Translations under genes and position numbers: made by a program
Notes under the pieces: generated by a model
Databases searched by the model: none
The model's input: only the letters and a program-made list of their open reading frames with translations
Told to the model about the DNA's origin: nothing
Shown here: in pieces, positions 45,641-59,915 of the stretch
Layout: the number at the start of each line of letters is the position of its first letter
How positions within the stretch are numbered: position 1 is the stretch's first letter
Assembly: GCF_019279795.1 (NCBI RefSeq)
Contig: NC_056738.1
Span: 474,300,052 to 474,364,051 of the forward strand
Source of the DNA: Protopterus annectens
Lineage: Eukaryota; Chordata; Ceratodontiformes; Protopteridae
Direction: 5' to 3'
DNA length: 64,000 bases

Positions 45641-46723
45641 TTAGCTCAGATGATATCACGGTTTGCCACCTGACTTTAGTTCCCAGGCTAAACAGAATTT
45701 AACACCTCTGTGTCAAAAATACATATCTCTCAGAAGTGTGCAGCTGCTAAGAAGTCATAGAGCAATAAAAACACATTTACCTTTGAAACCTATAATTATT
45801 TTTGTTTCAAGAAAACCTGTAGCTATAGACATTGTGCCTGCTTGCTGCACTGAAACTGAGATAACACAAGCAATAAAACACTTTACTTTTCAACTTATTT
45901 TCTTGACGTCTTGCAAGTTAACTCTGTGTGTTCCAGCTTCTACTATTAAAACATACATTTGCACAGGTGTACAGTTTATATACATTGCTGTTCTCTTCCA
46001 GCAGGGCACACTATGGTTACATTCTTGAATATACAGTTCTCTTACATTTGTAGGGCAAGTATATGAATCATATTACTATTCACAAATGACATATGATTAT
46101 CTACAATATTCCAGATTTCTATATAAATCATATTACTATTTTTAAGTGACATATAATTATTTACAAAATTCAAGATAGCTGTAATAGCAGTATTTCCCTG
46201 GTGTCACCCCCCCATCATCACCATCTAAATTCAGAGACCTATTGAATCTGATTACAAAATAATGAAAGCTATCAAAGATCTTACTAATTCTTGTTGTGCT
46301 TAGCATAAATGTCCACTGACCATCAAAATCTGAAATTATTACCTATTTCAGTAAAAAGAAGCTCATATAAAAAATTACAGAATCTGCCAGACCTCGCCTA
46401 AAATTTAGTACTTCCTACTCTATTTACTAATGATTTTTTATGAAGATCTTACTTCTTCCAATACTACATTTCATGCCACAATTAGAAATCAGAGTTGCAT
46501 ATGTTTTAGCCCTAATATAACCTCAGAACCCCTTTCTCTTCAATTAACTTAATTTATTCATAGACTAAAAGAAATATTTAAAATCTGTTATTGTTCCTGA
46601 ACTACATAAAATGTGTCTTGGTTCTTTCCTGTAATGATACAAACTCAGCAGCAGAGAAACTACCAACTCTACTAGTATAGCTATGAATGAAACACTTCCT
46701 AATAAGCACAACACTCTACAAAT

Positions 46724-46853
46724 GGGAGTGTGGCCTAAAGGTTAAAGTGTTTGCCTTACAAACACGAGGTGCATTGTTTGAGTCCCACAAGGGATAACTG
46801 GCTAGGCTTAAAATGACTTGCAAGTTTAGCTTGCCTAGTACTAATCTATGAAC
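46724..46853 (+). mobile_element. Short tRNA-derived SINE with a CR1 3' tail
   Basis: About 130 bp. The A box TGGCCTAAAGG (46,731-46,741) fits the consensus at all positions. The B box TGTTTGAGTCC (46,775-46,785) differs at two positions, one a CpG-type C-to-T change. From 46,799 the sequence GGCTAGGCTTAAAATG...GCCTAGTACTA...CTATGAAC follows the last 55-60 bp of the CR1 copy at 35,290-35,350, including the terminal octamer. Segment C lacks the whole unit (CACCCTTCAAATTTAAAACT at about 59,380), which fixes both ends. There is no poly-A tail and no clear target duplication, as expected for CR1-type priming. Confidence 0.85.
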
Positions 46854-47772
46854 CTTAAAACTAATACATTAATCACTCAACAGCTAAAAGCCCTCTACAA
46901 ACTAGTGGAATCTTTCTGGACACTTTGGAAACAAATGCAAGAATATGGAGATAAATTTGTTACTGTAGTGAACCTCAGAAAAAAGACAGCTAGTGACCAT
47001 AATGCTTCCCATCCACATACACACTAACAGAAAAACATACTGGGTCTATTAATTCAAATAACAATATTCAGATCTCAGAATAAACACTCTTCCTATGCTT
47101 TTGTAAACAAACTTCAAGATTTCTTTAGAGAATTTTCACAACTGCTCCTTACAACTTGTACAGGGATCACCACTTGATTTGACAATCCATTTCATATTAA
47201 GGAAATTAAGGAAAAAACTGAAAGAAATATTAGATCATCTGGATGAGTCTCTTTGGTTCCAATGGTCTATACCAATGGTTTATTAAAAGGATAGCTGAGT
47301 ATATTCTTCTTTCTTTTGAACATATTCCTACATCTCCCTAGAAAAAGACAATGTCTAATATTTGGAAGCACACAATCATCACACCTTTATCAAAACTAGC
47401 AAAACCCACAACATCAAATAACTACAAACTGATGCTAATATTTCCCGGTTTAGATAGACTGTTAGAATGCTGATCTGCACTTAACTAGCTCACTATCTCA
47501 AACAATCTTTACCCCTGTCCCCTCCTGTACATGCCTTCTTGACAGGGGGAAGCATGTTAACTATCACACACATCATAATGATGACAGTTTTTCAAAACAG
47601 ATGCTATATTACTTGACATTTTACCAAGACTACCACAAATCACTCCTAAATGCTCTCTTAGTCTTAGGAATTAGTTCTTACTCTACACAGTAGTTCAACA
47701 ATTTATATCGTTCATCATAAATAATCGGAAAAGAAAATGACCTCACTACTATATGCACTACTCAACAAACAG

Positions 47773-47777
<5 letters not shown>

Positions 47778-47842
<65 letters not shown>
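47778..47842 (+). repeat. CA dinucleotide microsatellite
   Basis: About 32 CA units in segment B. The matching site in C (about 62,045-62,080) has only a short interrupted ACAGATACACAGAT-type stretch. Confidence 0.95.
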
Positions 47843-47845
<3 letters not shown>

Positions 47846-50800
47846 TGCTCTTTGGTGCACCAAACTAGATCTCCATAGTTCCCAAAAATTGATGCATAAT
47901 CATAATTCTTGGAAACCATTATACTTTTCATATATGTAGAGCTTCATCTTGACTAATAGCTAAACATTTAACTCCACATTGCTGAAATAAGATTCAAAAT
48001 AAATGAGTTTTTGTTTTGGGGAGGAACATACTTCTCAAGTGTACTTCAATAGGAGAAATGTTCCTCATTTTGTGTCTTAAAAAGTCCATGTTCCTGATTA
48101 TTCTTCATTGAAAGGTTCTATTATATATTGAGTATTAAGGATTTTTTAATGGACATCCTTGATAAATAATACTGAATCATATCAATTTATCAAAAACATT
48201 TTTGTAAGTATAAAGTAACACATTTTAATCATCCTATGACCCCTCCAGTTGAAGTTGCTAATAATCTGTTAGGAAATGTTCCACCTTTTGCCCTTTTCTT
48301 CCACATTAAAAGAGGTAGTGTTCCACATTTTACCCATTTGTTCTACATGATGAGAGGAAGTGTTCCACATTCTGGGTATAGAAGGTTGAGAGCTATTGGC
48401 AGGAAAATCTCACACTTTCATACAGCATAAGATCAATTGTCAGTAATGTGGTCTCTTCAACATTGCCTCAGTTTCTCAAAATAATCATAAAACATTCTGA
48501 GTTAAGAAACCCTCTACTTTCAATGGAAGTCCCACAATTCTTAAAATTTTAAATCAAGCTTTGTGTTCCAAGTTTTCCACTTATGCTTCTAACATATACC
48601 CATAACATGAGTTGATCATTTAGCTTTGCCTTTAACTTCTGAGGCTTTCATTCATCTGCACCTGTCAGGATATTTGTGATATATACTGGTGGTCTTAAAT
48701 TGCTGAAGATCAGATATAACCATCTTCTTCATATCTGATTGGGACTCCAGAACTGCCCTCATCACTTTGTGTTCTACAGAAGAAACATGGGGTTCCAGAG
48801 ACAACTTGATCCCCCATGACACACATTAACAGACCACTTCCAATTGATTAACACTTAGATATAAGCCATCATATCAAGAAATGTAAAACCTTATTTAAAG
48901 AGGATGCCATTTAATGAAGAAGGAGCTTTGTTACAGGACTCCATTCAGGTCATAGGTCAGTCTGCACTCCTTAGGTTCATACAGGACCTACCTGCATTAC
49001 AGCATATTGCCACAGAACAAAGGAAATTTGATAAAAGTCATACTTCTCAATTACAGAAGGCCAGTTAGATATGTTTTAGCTGTTTACTGGAGAATACACC
49101 ATGTCTAATCATAGTAGGGTGGTGTAATTATTTTCCTTTTTGAAGTACCTTGTTCTACAGTCTTTGGATTGTGTCCCCCATTCTCCACTTATATACTGTG
49201 GGTCACTTAGAAAGTTAAGCAACCTGTGATTGCAGATCAATGAGAGCATGTATTCCCAGTTGGTCATACCCACTTAAATTATTAATGTACATTTTAAAAA
49301 TGTGTAGCTTTAACAGCAAATAGAAAAAAGCCACATTGATTGCAAGATAAAAAAAGCAGAACTTTAGAAAAAAAGAGTATCAGCTGTCTCTCTTTAAACA
49401 GGAGAATCCTGCTATGGGCTGTTGTGTTTTCAGAAAAAAAAAAACATTAAAATGGGAAATGTAATATTTTAGGAGGAAAATATTTTGTAAATTATTCCAT
49501 GGAACTGTTGCTTTATATTTTAAAAACTTTTATATGACGTACAGACCGGAAGCAAATACAATTATCTTTGTTTTGGCAGTGAAGTGGAAATTAGTCTTTT
49601 GTGTTGTTTGAAACTATGGCTTGCCCTGCAAAACTGTCATGATCCCATAAATGTCCCACTTTCAGGTTCTGAGAAAGTGACCAGTCTTAGATACAACCAT
49701 TCGAGCATTAACACTTAGGTAACTTCTCCTCAAAAAAAAAAAAAAGCCACCAATACCAACAAGATGGATGAGATATATAATATCTAAACTAGCATGAAAA
49801 AGTTAGATAATGGTTATGCCTATTTGTAAAACCAATGATATATGTGGTGCAATAGCATTTGTGGTTGCATAGTCTCCAGATAGCAACCAAGAAGCATAAA
49901 ACATTTATGTGAGAATAGATACAATTCATGAGCCTTATCCAGAAGGCCTGGAATAAACAGTCTTCAAAAGCAGGCAAAGCTAAACTGAACAATTCCATTA
50001 ACCAGACTACAGCTGCTCAACCATTCATGGAAAAAACGCTTTTGCCTGCTCCTGTTTACTGACTGTAAATGAATGAGTCAACAGATACATTTGATAGCTT
50101 GCATCTAAATGCATCGTATCCCCAGTCCACATCTCTGAAAAAGTTTCTTACTGCAATGATTACACCTATAGGGTACTGACACATGCACAGGTGCAGAAGG
50201 ACAACAGACCCCCCCCCCTTACCCTAACATATACTTCGTCATAATGCATTTCTTTATGGAATTTACTTGCAGTGTAAAAGATGTCTACAGTTTTCATAGA
50301 GTAACGACTCACACTACAATAAAAGACAAATTATATTTTTCTCTGAATAATCATCCTTTTCTTTAAAATAGACTTGCCCTGCTACTGACATCCTAAAATT
50401 CACTAAGAAGTGTACTTTAAGCTATGTATTTTTGAGTATGTTGTCCAATTAATTTAGAATTTACCTTTCATGACTTTTTTTCCACTGTAAAAATGTTTCA
50501 AACTTTTCCAAGCTAATTACTGTGTACCTCGACAGTGTTTATCAGACTAACTTTACTCTCTTTGCCATTTAGGAATTCATATTCCTTATCAGGGCTACTA
50601 TTTTATGAAATATAAGGAATGAGTACATCAAGGACATTTTTTCTTCTCAGTGATGCCTGACAAGGCACATATTTTAGAAAATCCAATTTGGGGCATAAAT
50701 GACACATTAATTATTTACAGACAACCTTTTTTTTCCATTATTTGGTGGGGGTTGCATATACTGGCATCCTAGATGGCACATCTGGAAAGCACCTACTGCC

Positions 50801-51740
50801 TTGCTGAGTTAGCCACATAACTTTTTCACTGTCTATAGTTGTAATCTAATATATTTTAAAGTTTTCTGATCTCTAGAATTCTTTCTGCATTTTGCTGTGA
50901 TGGTGTGACACTTTTTTTACACTGTTTACAGAGAAGGCTTTTTTCTGGAATGTTTCAAATCTTGAGCCAAGAAACTCAAAAACAGAATTAATTCATTTGA
51001 GTTCCTCTGAAATAACAGAATAGTAACACAAGTGACCAATCTCCTGGAGAACAGTTTGTAGGAAGAAACTGCCAACAGGATTATTATTTTTCTTCTTTAG
51101 AATTTCAAGCTGGATAATAACAACTGAATATTATAACAGCTGGGCCAAATCATTTCTAAAGGTCCTGAAACTGTTAACATGTTTAGAGCAGTGAGTGATA
51201 CAAAAAGTAGATATTACCTAGAATATTTATTACAGGAACCATAATCTCTGCCATTTCTAAAGTAGAAATTAATGTATTCTTCCAGTTTACTTAATACAGA
51301 AGTAGAAATAAAGAAAGAAATCTATAATTCAAATGTAATCTAGCCAAATAGGTTGATGTCAGAGTACATTAAGATTTTCTGTATTAAAACATGAACAAAC
51401 TGGTCATCAGTTATGGTTCATAAAATGCAACTAATTAACACAAATTTATTTTATTAAACATGTGAATACTTGTAGATGTATCATCTTCTCTATTACCTGA
51501 AATAGCAATATAAATAGTCAGGCTATGAATTGTGTTTACTGAGTGATGTATTTTTATTGACTATCATTGTAATTCAATAAAATATATATTCACATACAGT
51601 AAGATTATTGAAATGAAGAGTGTTAATTTTATACACACATATTCCCACACACACACACATACATGATTGATCCCCTTACATTTAGCAGTGATTGATGAAA
51701 CTACCTGCTAATGATGTGGTAAGAACTCATACATATATCT

Positions 51741-52799
51741 GTATGTGTGTATGTCACATCTATCTGTCGATCTGTCTATGTAAAATTAATCATTTTTAAA
51801 AATTTTACTGAGCTTGAGCACATATTTAAATACAATGATTCTGAAAGTGCATTGTACATTTTGATTACATGGCCTACATCCTCTCAATATCTAACTGTTT
51901 TAGGGCACTGTAAAACATTCCTTCTTACAAGCACTAAAATTTTGTGCTAAAGGTTTCTCTTTTCTATAGCTGAACTTACAATCAGTTGGCAAAAAAACAC
52001 TTAAAAATTATTGCTCAGCTAAACAATGTCTTACAATAAACCATCTAATCTAAAAACAATTAGTATCTTAAGTTGTTATAAATGATATTGGCTTGGAATC
52101 AGTATCTGTGTCAGTTTAATAATGCAGCAATTTGCTTTGGACATAAAACCCAAATATTTTTGTATGTTTTTAATACATAACAGATTATAGTCACTGCATT
52201 CAAATCTGATTCCATCCTAGGTCATTTGAAACTCTAAATGCTCACTACAGATTTTTCCCTCATAACTTAACATTTAGGAATATTCTTAGTGGCATAAGTA
52301 TGATGATGCTGTTATAGGTCAGAAGCAGATTTTCTTTAAAGGTATTCTGTATAGGCTAGTCTCAATGTAGTCTTCAATGCTTTTTCTAACCATTAAACCG
52401 AAAATGTCAAATGTTAAATGTTCATCCTTTAAGACAAACTGTATATCAAACATTATAGTATTAAATATTGAACACGTTTGCAAATTCTGTCAGTCTTCAT
52501 TCCAAACCATCCAACAGCCATTTAATATCTTTTTTTGCAATTTAATTTGCCCATAAATGTTAACAGTCCTGTTTTTCACCTCAAAATATCCCACAAAATA
52601 GTCTGCGTACTGTTCTGCAAAATATTTCAACATTGCTGTACTTTTAGGCCAAAATAACATTCAGTCATAAAATAAAAATGTGACAACTATTTTATTCCAA
52701 AGTAGAAATAATATAAAAAGAAGGAGGCAATCGTTAAAACTCAAAGTTGTATAAATCAGTAGTTTATAATCAGGAACAAATATTATCATTATGTTTGTG
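51741..52799. other. Junction DNA between segments B and C
   Basis: No gene and no clear homology elsewhere in the window. The B/C duplication breakpoint must lie in or near here. Confidence 0.4.
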
Positions 52800-53204
52800 A
52801 AGTAGAATGCAACATGTAAACCCTGCCATAACTTGATAGTGATATACTATTCAGGAACACGTATTATCATTATTTTTAGAAGTATGTAAACCCGACCATA
52901 ACTCAATAGTGATATACTGTCCTACCTAGTACTATTCTACCTAGTATACATAAACACTTCAAATAAAATTTCATCCAAAGACTACATAAGCACTTGCCAT
53001 TCATTGTGTTCCATTTAAGAGATATAAAAGCAAGCTGTTTTAAAGTAAGAAACTGAATGCTGTATAACATCATGTGTGAATACATTGTTCCTTTCTTTTT
53101 TCTCTCTCCATTTTCTCTTTTTTCTTTTTCTAATTATGTATTTATTGCTGCTTGATTATTTTTTCTCTCTGTCATGTATGTTCTTTTTTTTTTTTTTTTT
53201 ACAG

Positions 53205-53700
53205 ACCCGAAATCCTCTGGCATGGCAGCCCAGAAACATACTTCTTAAGTTAGGAGAGTACTCACCTTCTTCCTATCCAGGGGTGTTCTTGCAGGGCCAG
53301 GGGCAATGACACAGGTCCTGCAGACACCCTGGAATGTGAAAGTCTGGCAAGCCTCACTGAATTCTGGACTTGATTAAAGATGTGCTGGAGGTGGTAGGGG
53401 GAAGACAAATTCAGACAATGGAAGCCTCTCTGCACCATGCTGAGTTAGTGTCAACTACTATACCAACACAGGCCTCTAACTCCTCAGCATCGGGGTCCTC
53501 AAATACACCCAATTCTGGCAGTAGAAATGTTGAGACTCTGTGGAATGGGACTCTTGCTGGCACTTCCTTGGTCCTTCTTCTCTTATCTGTTCTTCTACAC
53601 CCTCTTACCTATTTCCTACCCACCCTACCCTCTTATATCAAAAAAAGAAGAAAAAAAAGAAAAAAAAAATTTGAAAAAACAAAATAGGGGGTCAATCCTC
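53205..53700 (+). pseudogene. Paralogue of the 37.8-kb candidate exon (broken)
   Basis: The acceptor T-run plus ACAG (ending 53,204) is kept, and the first codons read PKSSGMAA. A stop and frameshifts follow, and later pieces (CTGGAGGTGGTAGGGGGAAG, CTCTGCACCATGCTGA) match the 38.0-kb copy in other frames. The parallel lesions differ from those in B, so both decayed separately. Confidence 0.6.
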
Positions 53701-54668
53701 CAGAAAAAAACATTTTGCCTCTCTTCTCCCATCTCTTACAGCACAACTCGCTTGTTGTTTTTCTTCTGTGATTCCCACTTTATTGTGTCTTCTCTTTTTT
53801 AATCTTTTCACTTCCCCCTTTCTGTTCTTTAATGTAACCAACAAGGTGTCCGCATAAGTATACCACTATATAAAAGATTTTAAAACCCTTCATTTAAAAA
53901 AAAAATGTGAATAAGAAGTGCATAGTCCGCTACTTACACTTGGTGTTTCAAATATGGCCGTGGATAACAGCGTCCTTCTGGAATATTGGGAAAATTTAAG
54001 AAGTAATACAAAGCCTACAGCTTTCCCATAGTATTTCATATGTACTTAACACCTAACTTTATGGTTCTGCCATAAGTAGGCATATTTTTATATGCCTTCA
54101 CGTTTCCTTATTCATTACAAATAATCTGTGCTTAGCTTATTTGCATAGAAAAGTAGCGACACTCCTTGCAGCTAACCGCTAAGTAGCTGTGAAGTCCCAG
54201 CCTATGAATATCACCCTAGGACTCATGGCAAACCTGATTAGCCTTATATCTCAATGGAACACCTAGTATAATACATTTGCTCTGACTCCAAAAGTCTTGC
54301 TCTTGGTGTAAATGAGTTACTGTGGTATAACAGCCCAGCTATCAAGTATTTGTTGTCAATAAGATTAGACAACTTCAGACAAGTTTTATTTTCTCTCTCT
54401 TTTTTCCAGTAACCAGTGCTGACACCAAAAGGAAAAAAAAGACATAAAACAAAAATTATAAAGCACAAACCTCCAAACAGCATTAAATATCTTCACATAA
54501 TAAGTTCAATACAATACTATGGAACTCTTTGAAAGCTACACCATCAATTTCCTTTAAACAATATAAGATAGGTTACATGCATACATTACAAATGTTTTTT
54601 TTTTCAGTGTCAGATTCCAGTACTAAAAAAAGCACTGCCAAAACAGTAAAATTAACAGATCATATTCA

Positions 54669-54670
<2 letters not shown>

Positions 54671-54751
<81 letters not shown>
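54671..54751 (+). repeat. TA-then-TG compound microsatellite (segment C)
   Basis: (TA)n to about 54,721, then (TG)n to 54,751, then TTCTTATTCATTGGAAGATTAG. This is the homologous site to 39,111-39,220. Confidence 0.92.
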
Positions 54752-54752
<1 letters not shown>

Positions 54753-57666
54753 CTTATTCATTGGAAGATTAGCTCCATAATCCTCAAGAATCTTAAAATA
54801 ATTGACCTCACAGCTAGGTTAGCTGTGACTGCATAATCCATCCCATTGCGTTACCATTGCAACCTACTTTTGACTCAGAAAGACCTCCAAATCAAGTGTG
54901 CATAATCAGCCCCAGGCTCATTATTACTCCCACAGGTATTCATTGTAAACTACCCTCTTTCCATTACCTGTTCTAGGTTAGAGGTCCCTCTGAAACAATA
55001 CTTTTAACCAGGTAAAGCAAATAATGAGAATACATTTAGTTAGCATCATGATTAGTTACAGTAAACCAATACACATTAGATATCTGGCCTTCAGCAGCTT
55101 CTTGTCTTATCACTTTCTATTTATTCAGATTAGAGTGATGCCAGCTGGACATTTGCATAGGTTACTTCCTGTTTTCCCTAGCTGAAAATATGATTAACTG
55201 ACTTTCTATTACTTCCTCCTTTTCCGTCAGTGGCCTCACGTGCACTATACCCCTTTCCCAGCAGTAATTCCTTGCAGACCCTTTCAGCTTCATGTGTTAG
55301 TGTGCATCATATCAGTGATGTAATACATTCCCGTTCTTACCTATTATAACGAGCAGACCATTATTTTATCTTGAAATCATCCATTATCTTGTTCAAAGAC
55401 ATAAGGGATTCTCAGTGCAAAATATTTTGCTCCAACTACTTAAAAGAAAAAAAAAATTCTAGCCTTCTGGATCAAAACATTTGTTGAGTGTTTACCATTG
55501 TGCTTATTTGTACCACTTTATATTATCTGAAGCTCAGTTACCAGCCGCAATAGTTTTGAGTCACTTCTGCATCTTAACTATTTCCAGCCAGCTGCAGCAA
55601 GACTGTAATTTGACAGGCTGGAAAAAATTGGTCACCTATAGAACTAGGCATTCTTAGCAGTTGCATGTTCATTCTTGGACATTTTAAGACACACAAAAGG
55701 TCAGATCTGAGGGACTCAAGTTTCTTAACATAACCACTAATAAACTACATGATAAAGATATCTGATAATAAAGTGCACTTTTGAAAGAATTTAAATTTTG
55801 ATTAACCACATTCCTCTCAAAAAGTAAAGTGCATCTTCGTTCAGCCCCTACACATTATTCTTAGCTCATTGGGCTGATGATTTGTGTTTATATCAATCCC
55901 CTTTATCTTCCTTCATAACTGAATGATATTAATATCTAAGATAAAGTTAATTATTACCTATAGCATTTCCCCTTAACTAATACATCTCTCTAGCCTCTTC
56001 CTATCAATGTCTGTAATATTGTTAACCTGGATTTTCATAGTCATGTGCCTTTCACCCCCCTATGCTGTTCCTTCTTCCTGATTTAGATTTTATGCAAATA
56101 CATGTGCAGCTTTCACCTTCTAATCTATTTTTTCCTTTCCACTGATATCTCAGTTTTGTGAACTTTTGGTTGATCTTTTCAGCTTCAGAAATTACATTCC
56201 CCATTTGCTTTGTTAATCCTGTCTTCACTTCTTTGTTTCATTACTCTATCCTACACCTAGACATTTCAGAGATGCTGTCGAGTGCACGCAACAAAAAATG
56301 CTTTTGCTTTATTATAGAATACTGAAGCCTTTTAATATTGTGCTTTGCTTTTATTACTCTATTCTGTTCCCTTTTACTTGCTTTTTTTATATTCTTCAGC
56401 AAGCCTGGAAGCTTGCTTCTCAATCTGTTACCTAATTTATTTTTTCTTCCCCTTTTACAACTTGTTTACTTCTATTCTAAGACTAAATTAAAAAATAAAA
56501 ATCCAAGTGGCTAACTTTTGATATTGCAGCTTGGTTATATTCTTCAAAAAATATTTCTAAGCACTCCCTAAAATGGTTATTATATTCTTGGCTTTTTAAA
56601 ATAAACAGTTCTAGCTTCTATTGTCTTTCAATACGAATTGATTTAAATCTCCTTTTTTCTAATAAGACTGCTTTATGATTCTAGTACATCACTGAGAAAT
56701 GTTCATTTCATGTTTATTTATTATTTCATCAGATATCAGTAAGTAATCAATTCCACTAGCTATATTCACAACATTCAACATAAAATGTGTTTTTTTTTTT
56801 TCAGGAGTCAGTATTCCCACATATCTAATCCAGAAAACTCTGCTTCCTCCTATGAAATACCTTTTGGTAGTTTTAGACTACCTCTTCCTTCTCACAGGAA
56901 TAATGTCCTATTATATCTTCATCTTGGAAGTAAAATAACTCCCATTCAGAACAGAGTTATCATCGCTGGCTATCTCTGTCAATACCCTCCAAAATGCATC
57001 TGTGATATAATTTCATCTTTATTAAGGTCATAATACTTGACAAGAATAATATGCCAAAGACTTATGAAGATTCACCCTACAACCCATCTACCTATTTATC
57101 TTTCCAGTGTTGGTCAAGTTTCCAGCTCATCTGTTTGGGATTCAATATAATCATTCCTCTACTCATGGAACTTGTGCATGAATTTGGTTCCCACCCTTGC
57201 TATCCTTTTTTTAACACTTTCTAACTCCTTTTTTAATTTATCCTCCTGGCACAGGATATCCATCTGATTCTCCACAAAATAAAGTGAACAAACATACCTG
57301 TATTCATCATGATTGCACTAATGAAATCATTAGGGTACTGGTCACATTTTTCTCAATGTCAATTAGTAGTCATACAAAACACTGCAGCAAAGTAAGAAAG
57401 ATTATAATAACACACACTCCTTTCACTCTCCTAATACATTAATGACAACACCCTGACATAATAGCTCACCTCTACAATCATTGCAAAGACTACACCCTAA
57501 CATTTTATGAGATAACCTCACTAAATACATTTCAAGAGCAACATCTCTTTTCCCACATATTGCAATCCCCTGCCCCGTCAAAAAATATCACTGTACATTT
57601 ATCAGCTTTGGTTTCTAAACGTAAAGAACTGATAACACTGTAAAACAAAACTCTGCCCCTCATATT

Positions 57667-57935
57667 CTTAAACCTGAATGTAATGTTATGTATATATAAC
57701 TTTAAAAATAATGTTATGTTTTGTAAAGTGTTTTAAATAAGTTAGTACTATGTGCGCTAAATGCTGGCATTGCTTATGACTATAATCTGCTTGAAACTAG
57801 CATTTTCTAAATGTTCAATGTGTATTATTATCTTGGAGCTTTTCTCCCCGGGCTTCCACTGAAAATGGACATATATCCTGTCAGACTATCCCGGTCAACA
57901 AATGTAAAATAAATAAATAAATAAATAAATATTTG
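57667..57935 (+). mobile_element. L2-like LINE, 3' fragment only
   Basis: A 5'-truncated 3' UTR ends in (AAAT)n. The signature GGAGCTTTTCTCCCC...CGGTCAACAAATGTAAAATAAA matches 2777-2860. Segment B has an uninterrupted CCCCTCATATTTGCTC (about 42,068), whereas C has CTCATATT before and AATATTTGCTC after the insert. This gives a probable 5-bp ATATT target duplication. Confidence 0.85.
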
Positions 57936-59915
57936 CTCATGGCACTTATTTCAAGATGGGAAGCTTTGAAACTCCTATGATACTTCAGTGTTTTTTTAAC
58001 TTTGTCTTGTATTGTGAAAACAAAACTCATGTTCCAAATTCTTATAAAGTCTTCCCTAAGAAAACATAATATTACATTACTGCTTTCACCTTCCAGTTTT
58101 GCCAGCTAAAAAAGAGAAAAGACAGAACAAACTTAAGAAAGAATAATAAAACCCAGACACCATTATGAAGTTACAGCATGCGCATTTTTCTACATCAGTA
58201 TTTGACATTTCCATATTCCTTATACTACATGCAAATGAAAGCTCATAACACATTACCTTTACAGAAAATTTGCAAACAGTACTATGATTCTGTCATTAGT
58301 GTGTGCCATGCACTTTAACATTAAGTAGAACATGGCAAAGTCTTTTAAACAGCAAGCTGTCTTAAGCTTGACATGTTCTGTTTTCTGCCTTCTGATACCC
58401 TGATTCAGTAGAAAAGGAGCAACACCACATAAACAAATATGCCCTTTAACCCTTAATTTTTTTATAAAATTCTTGCAGGTATCAGTCCCCTACCAGGCAC
58501 ACAAGGAAATGCAACGCCCTAGCATTAATCATTTTTTGGAAACTCACCAACATTAATGTTTGCAAGTTCAGCTATGCCCCATTCCCATCCAGCTACCATG
58601 AAAAACAAAGGTAAAATGGAAATGCCATTAAATATTCATTACATTAGTAAGGTGGCGTTGTAATACTATAGTGCAAGCCGACTGGTGATTACTCTTTAAA
58701 TGAAATATCAATATGAATCAACATACCCTGCAGACAGAAATGGAGGAGGAATATTTTTACAATACAAATGAAATTACAGCATCACTCTTAAATGGTGACC
58801 AATTTTCACACAAGAGACAAAAACCTGACAGTTTCCATTAGCTTCAACAACAGGTTACCACCACTCCTAGCCTCACCATCCTCACCTTCTTTATTCAGAG
58901 ACCTACTGGATCTGCTTATAAAAGAGTCAAAGTTTTCAAAGAGCTTACTAATTATAGTTGATTTTAGCATAAATCTCCAAGGACCAGCAAAAGTTATAAG
59001 CATTACCTACTTCAGTAAAAATAGCCTCATTCAAATCATTACTGTGTTTGTCAGACTTAACTGCAAATCTAACTCTCTCTCTTTTGCATTTACTAATGAT
59101 TTTTGATGAAGACCTTACTTCTTCCAAAACTATATTTCACTCCACAGTTAGAGACCACTGTAACATATGTTTTAACTCTGCTACAATGGCAACCCCCCCT
59201 CTCCTCAATTAAGTTAATTTACTCATAGATTAAAATAAATATTTAAAATTGGCTATTATTTCTGAACTACATAGAATGTGTCCCAGTTGTACCCTATAAT
59301 AATACAAACACAGCAGCAGAGTGAGACTAACAGTTCTACTAGTACAGCTGTAAATGAAATGATTCCCAGTAACCACGACACCCTTCAAATTTAAAACTAA
59401 TCTTTTAATCACTCAAGAGCTAAAAGCCCTTTGCAAACAAGTGGAATCTTTCTGGTCACTTTGGAAAAAAAACACAAATACAAGAACACTGAGATAAATT
59501 TGTTACTGTAGTGAACCTCAGTAAAGAAGACATCCAGTTACCATAAAGCTCCCCACCCACATACACACCAACAGGCTAACATAAAAAATACTGGGTCTAG
59601 TAATTCAAATAACAATATGCAGATTTCAGAATGAACACTCTTCCTGCGCTTTTATAAACAAATGTATCCTCTAGATTTCCTTACAGAATTTTCACAACTG
59701 CTCATTACAACTTGTACAGGGATAACCATCTGATTTTATAACCCATCTCAAATCAAGAAAATAATGGAAAACAAACAGAAAACAATACTAGACCATCTAG
59801 AATGTAACAGTCCCTCAGGTTCCAATGGCCTATGCTAATGGTTTATTAAAATGATAGCTAAGTATATTCTTCTTTTTGTTGAACATATTCTTAGCCTCTG
59901 CCTAGAAAAGACAAT

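Larger units (their letters stand above)
43005..46215. mobile_element. B-specific 3.2-kb composite insertion
   Basis: Segments B and C match up to 43,005 (TTCTCACCAT; C has CCTCACCATC at about 58,876) and again from about 46,217 (CATCACCATCTAAATTCAGA; C has CACCTTCTTTATTCAGA). TCACCAT is found at both edges and may be a target duplication. Inside are a CA microsatellite, an L2-like LINE fragment (43,965-45,640) and flanking DNA of unknown class. The outer element could be an unclassified transposon or LTR into which the LINE jumped. No coding frames other than the LINE were seen. Confidence 0.55.

Noticed and set aside
46728-46790. A second tRNA gene
   Set aside because: The B box is mutated, no acceptor stem closes, and the sequence runs directly into a CR1 tail.
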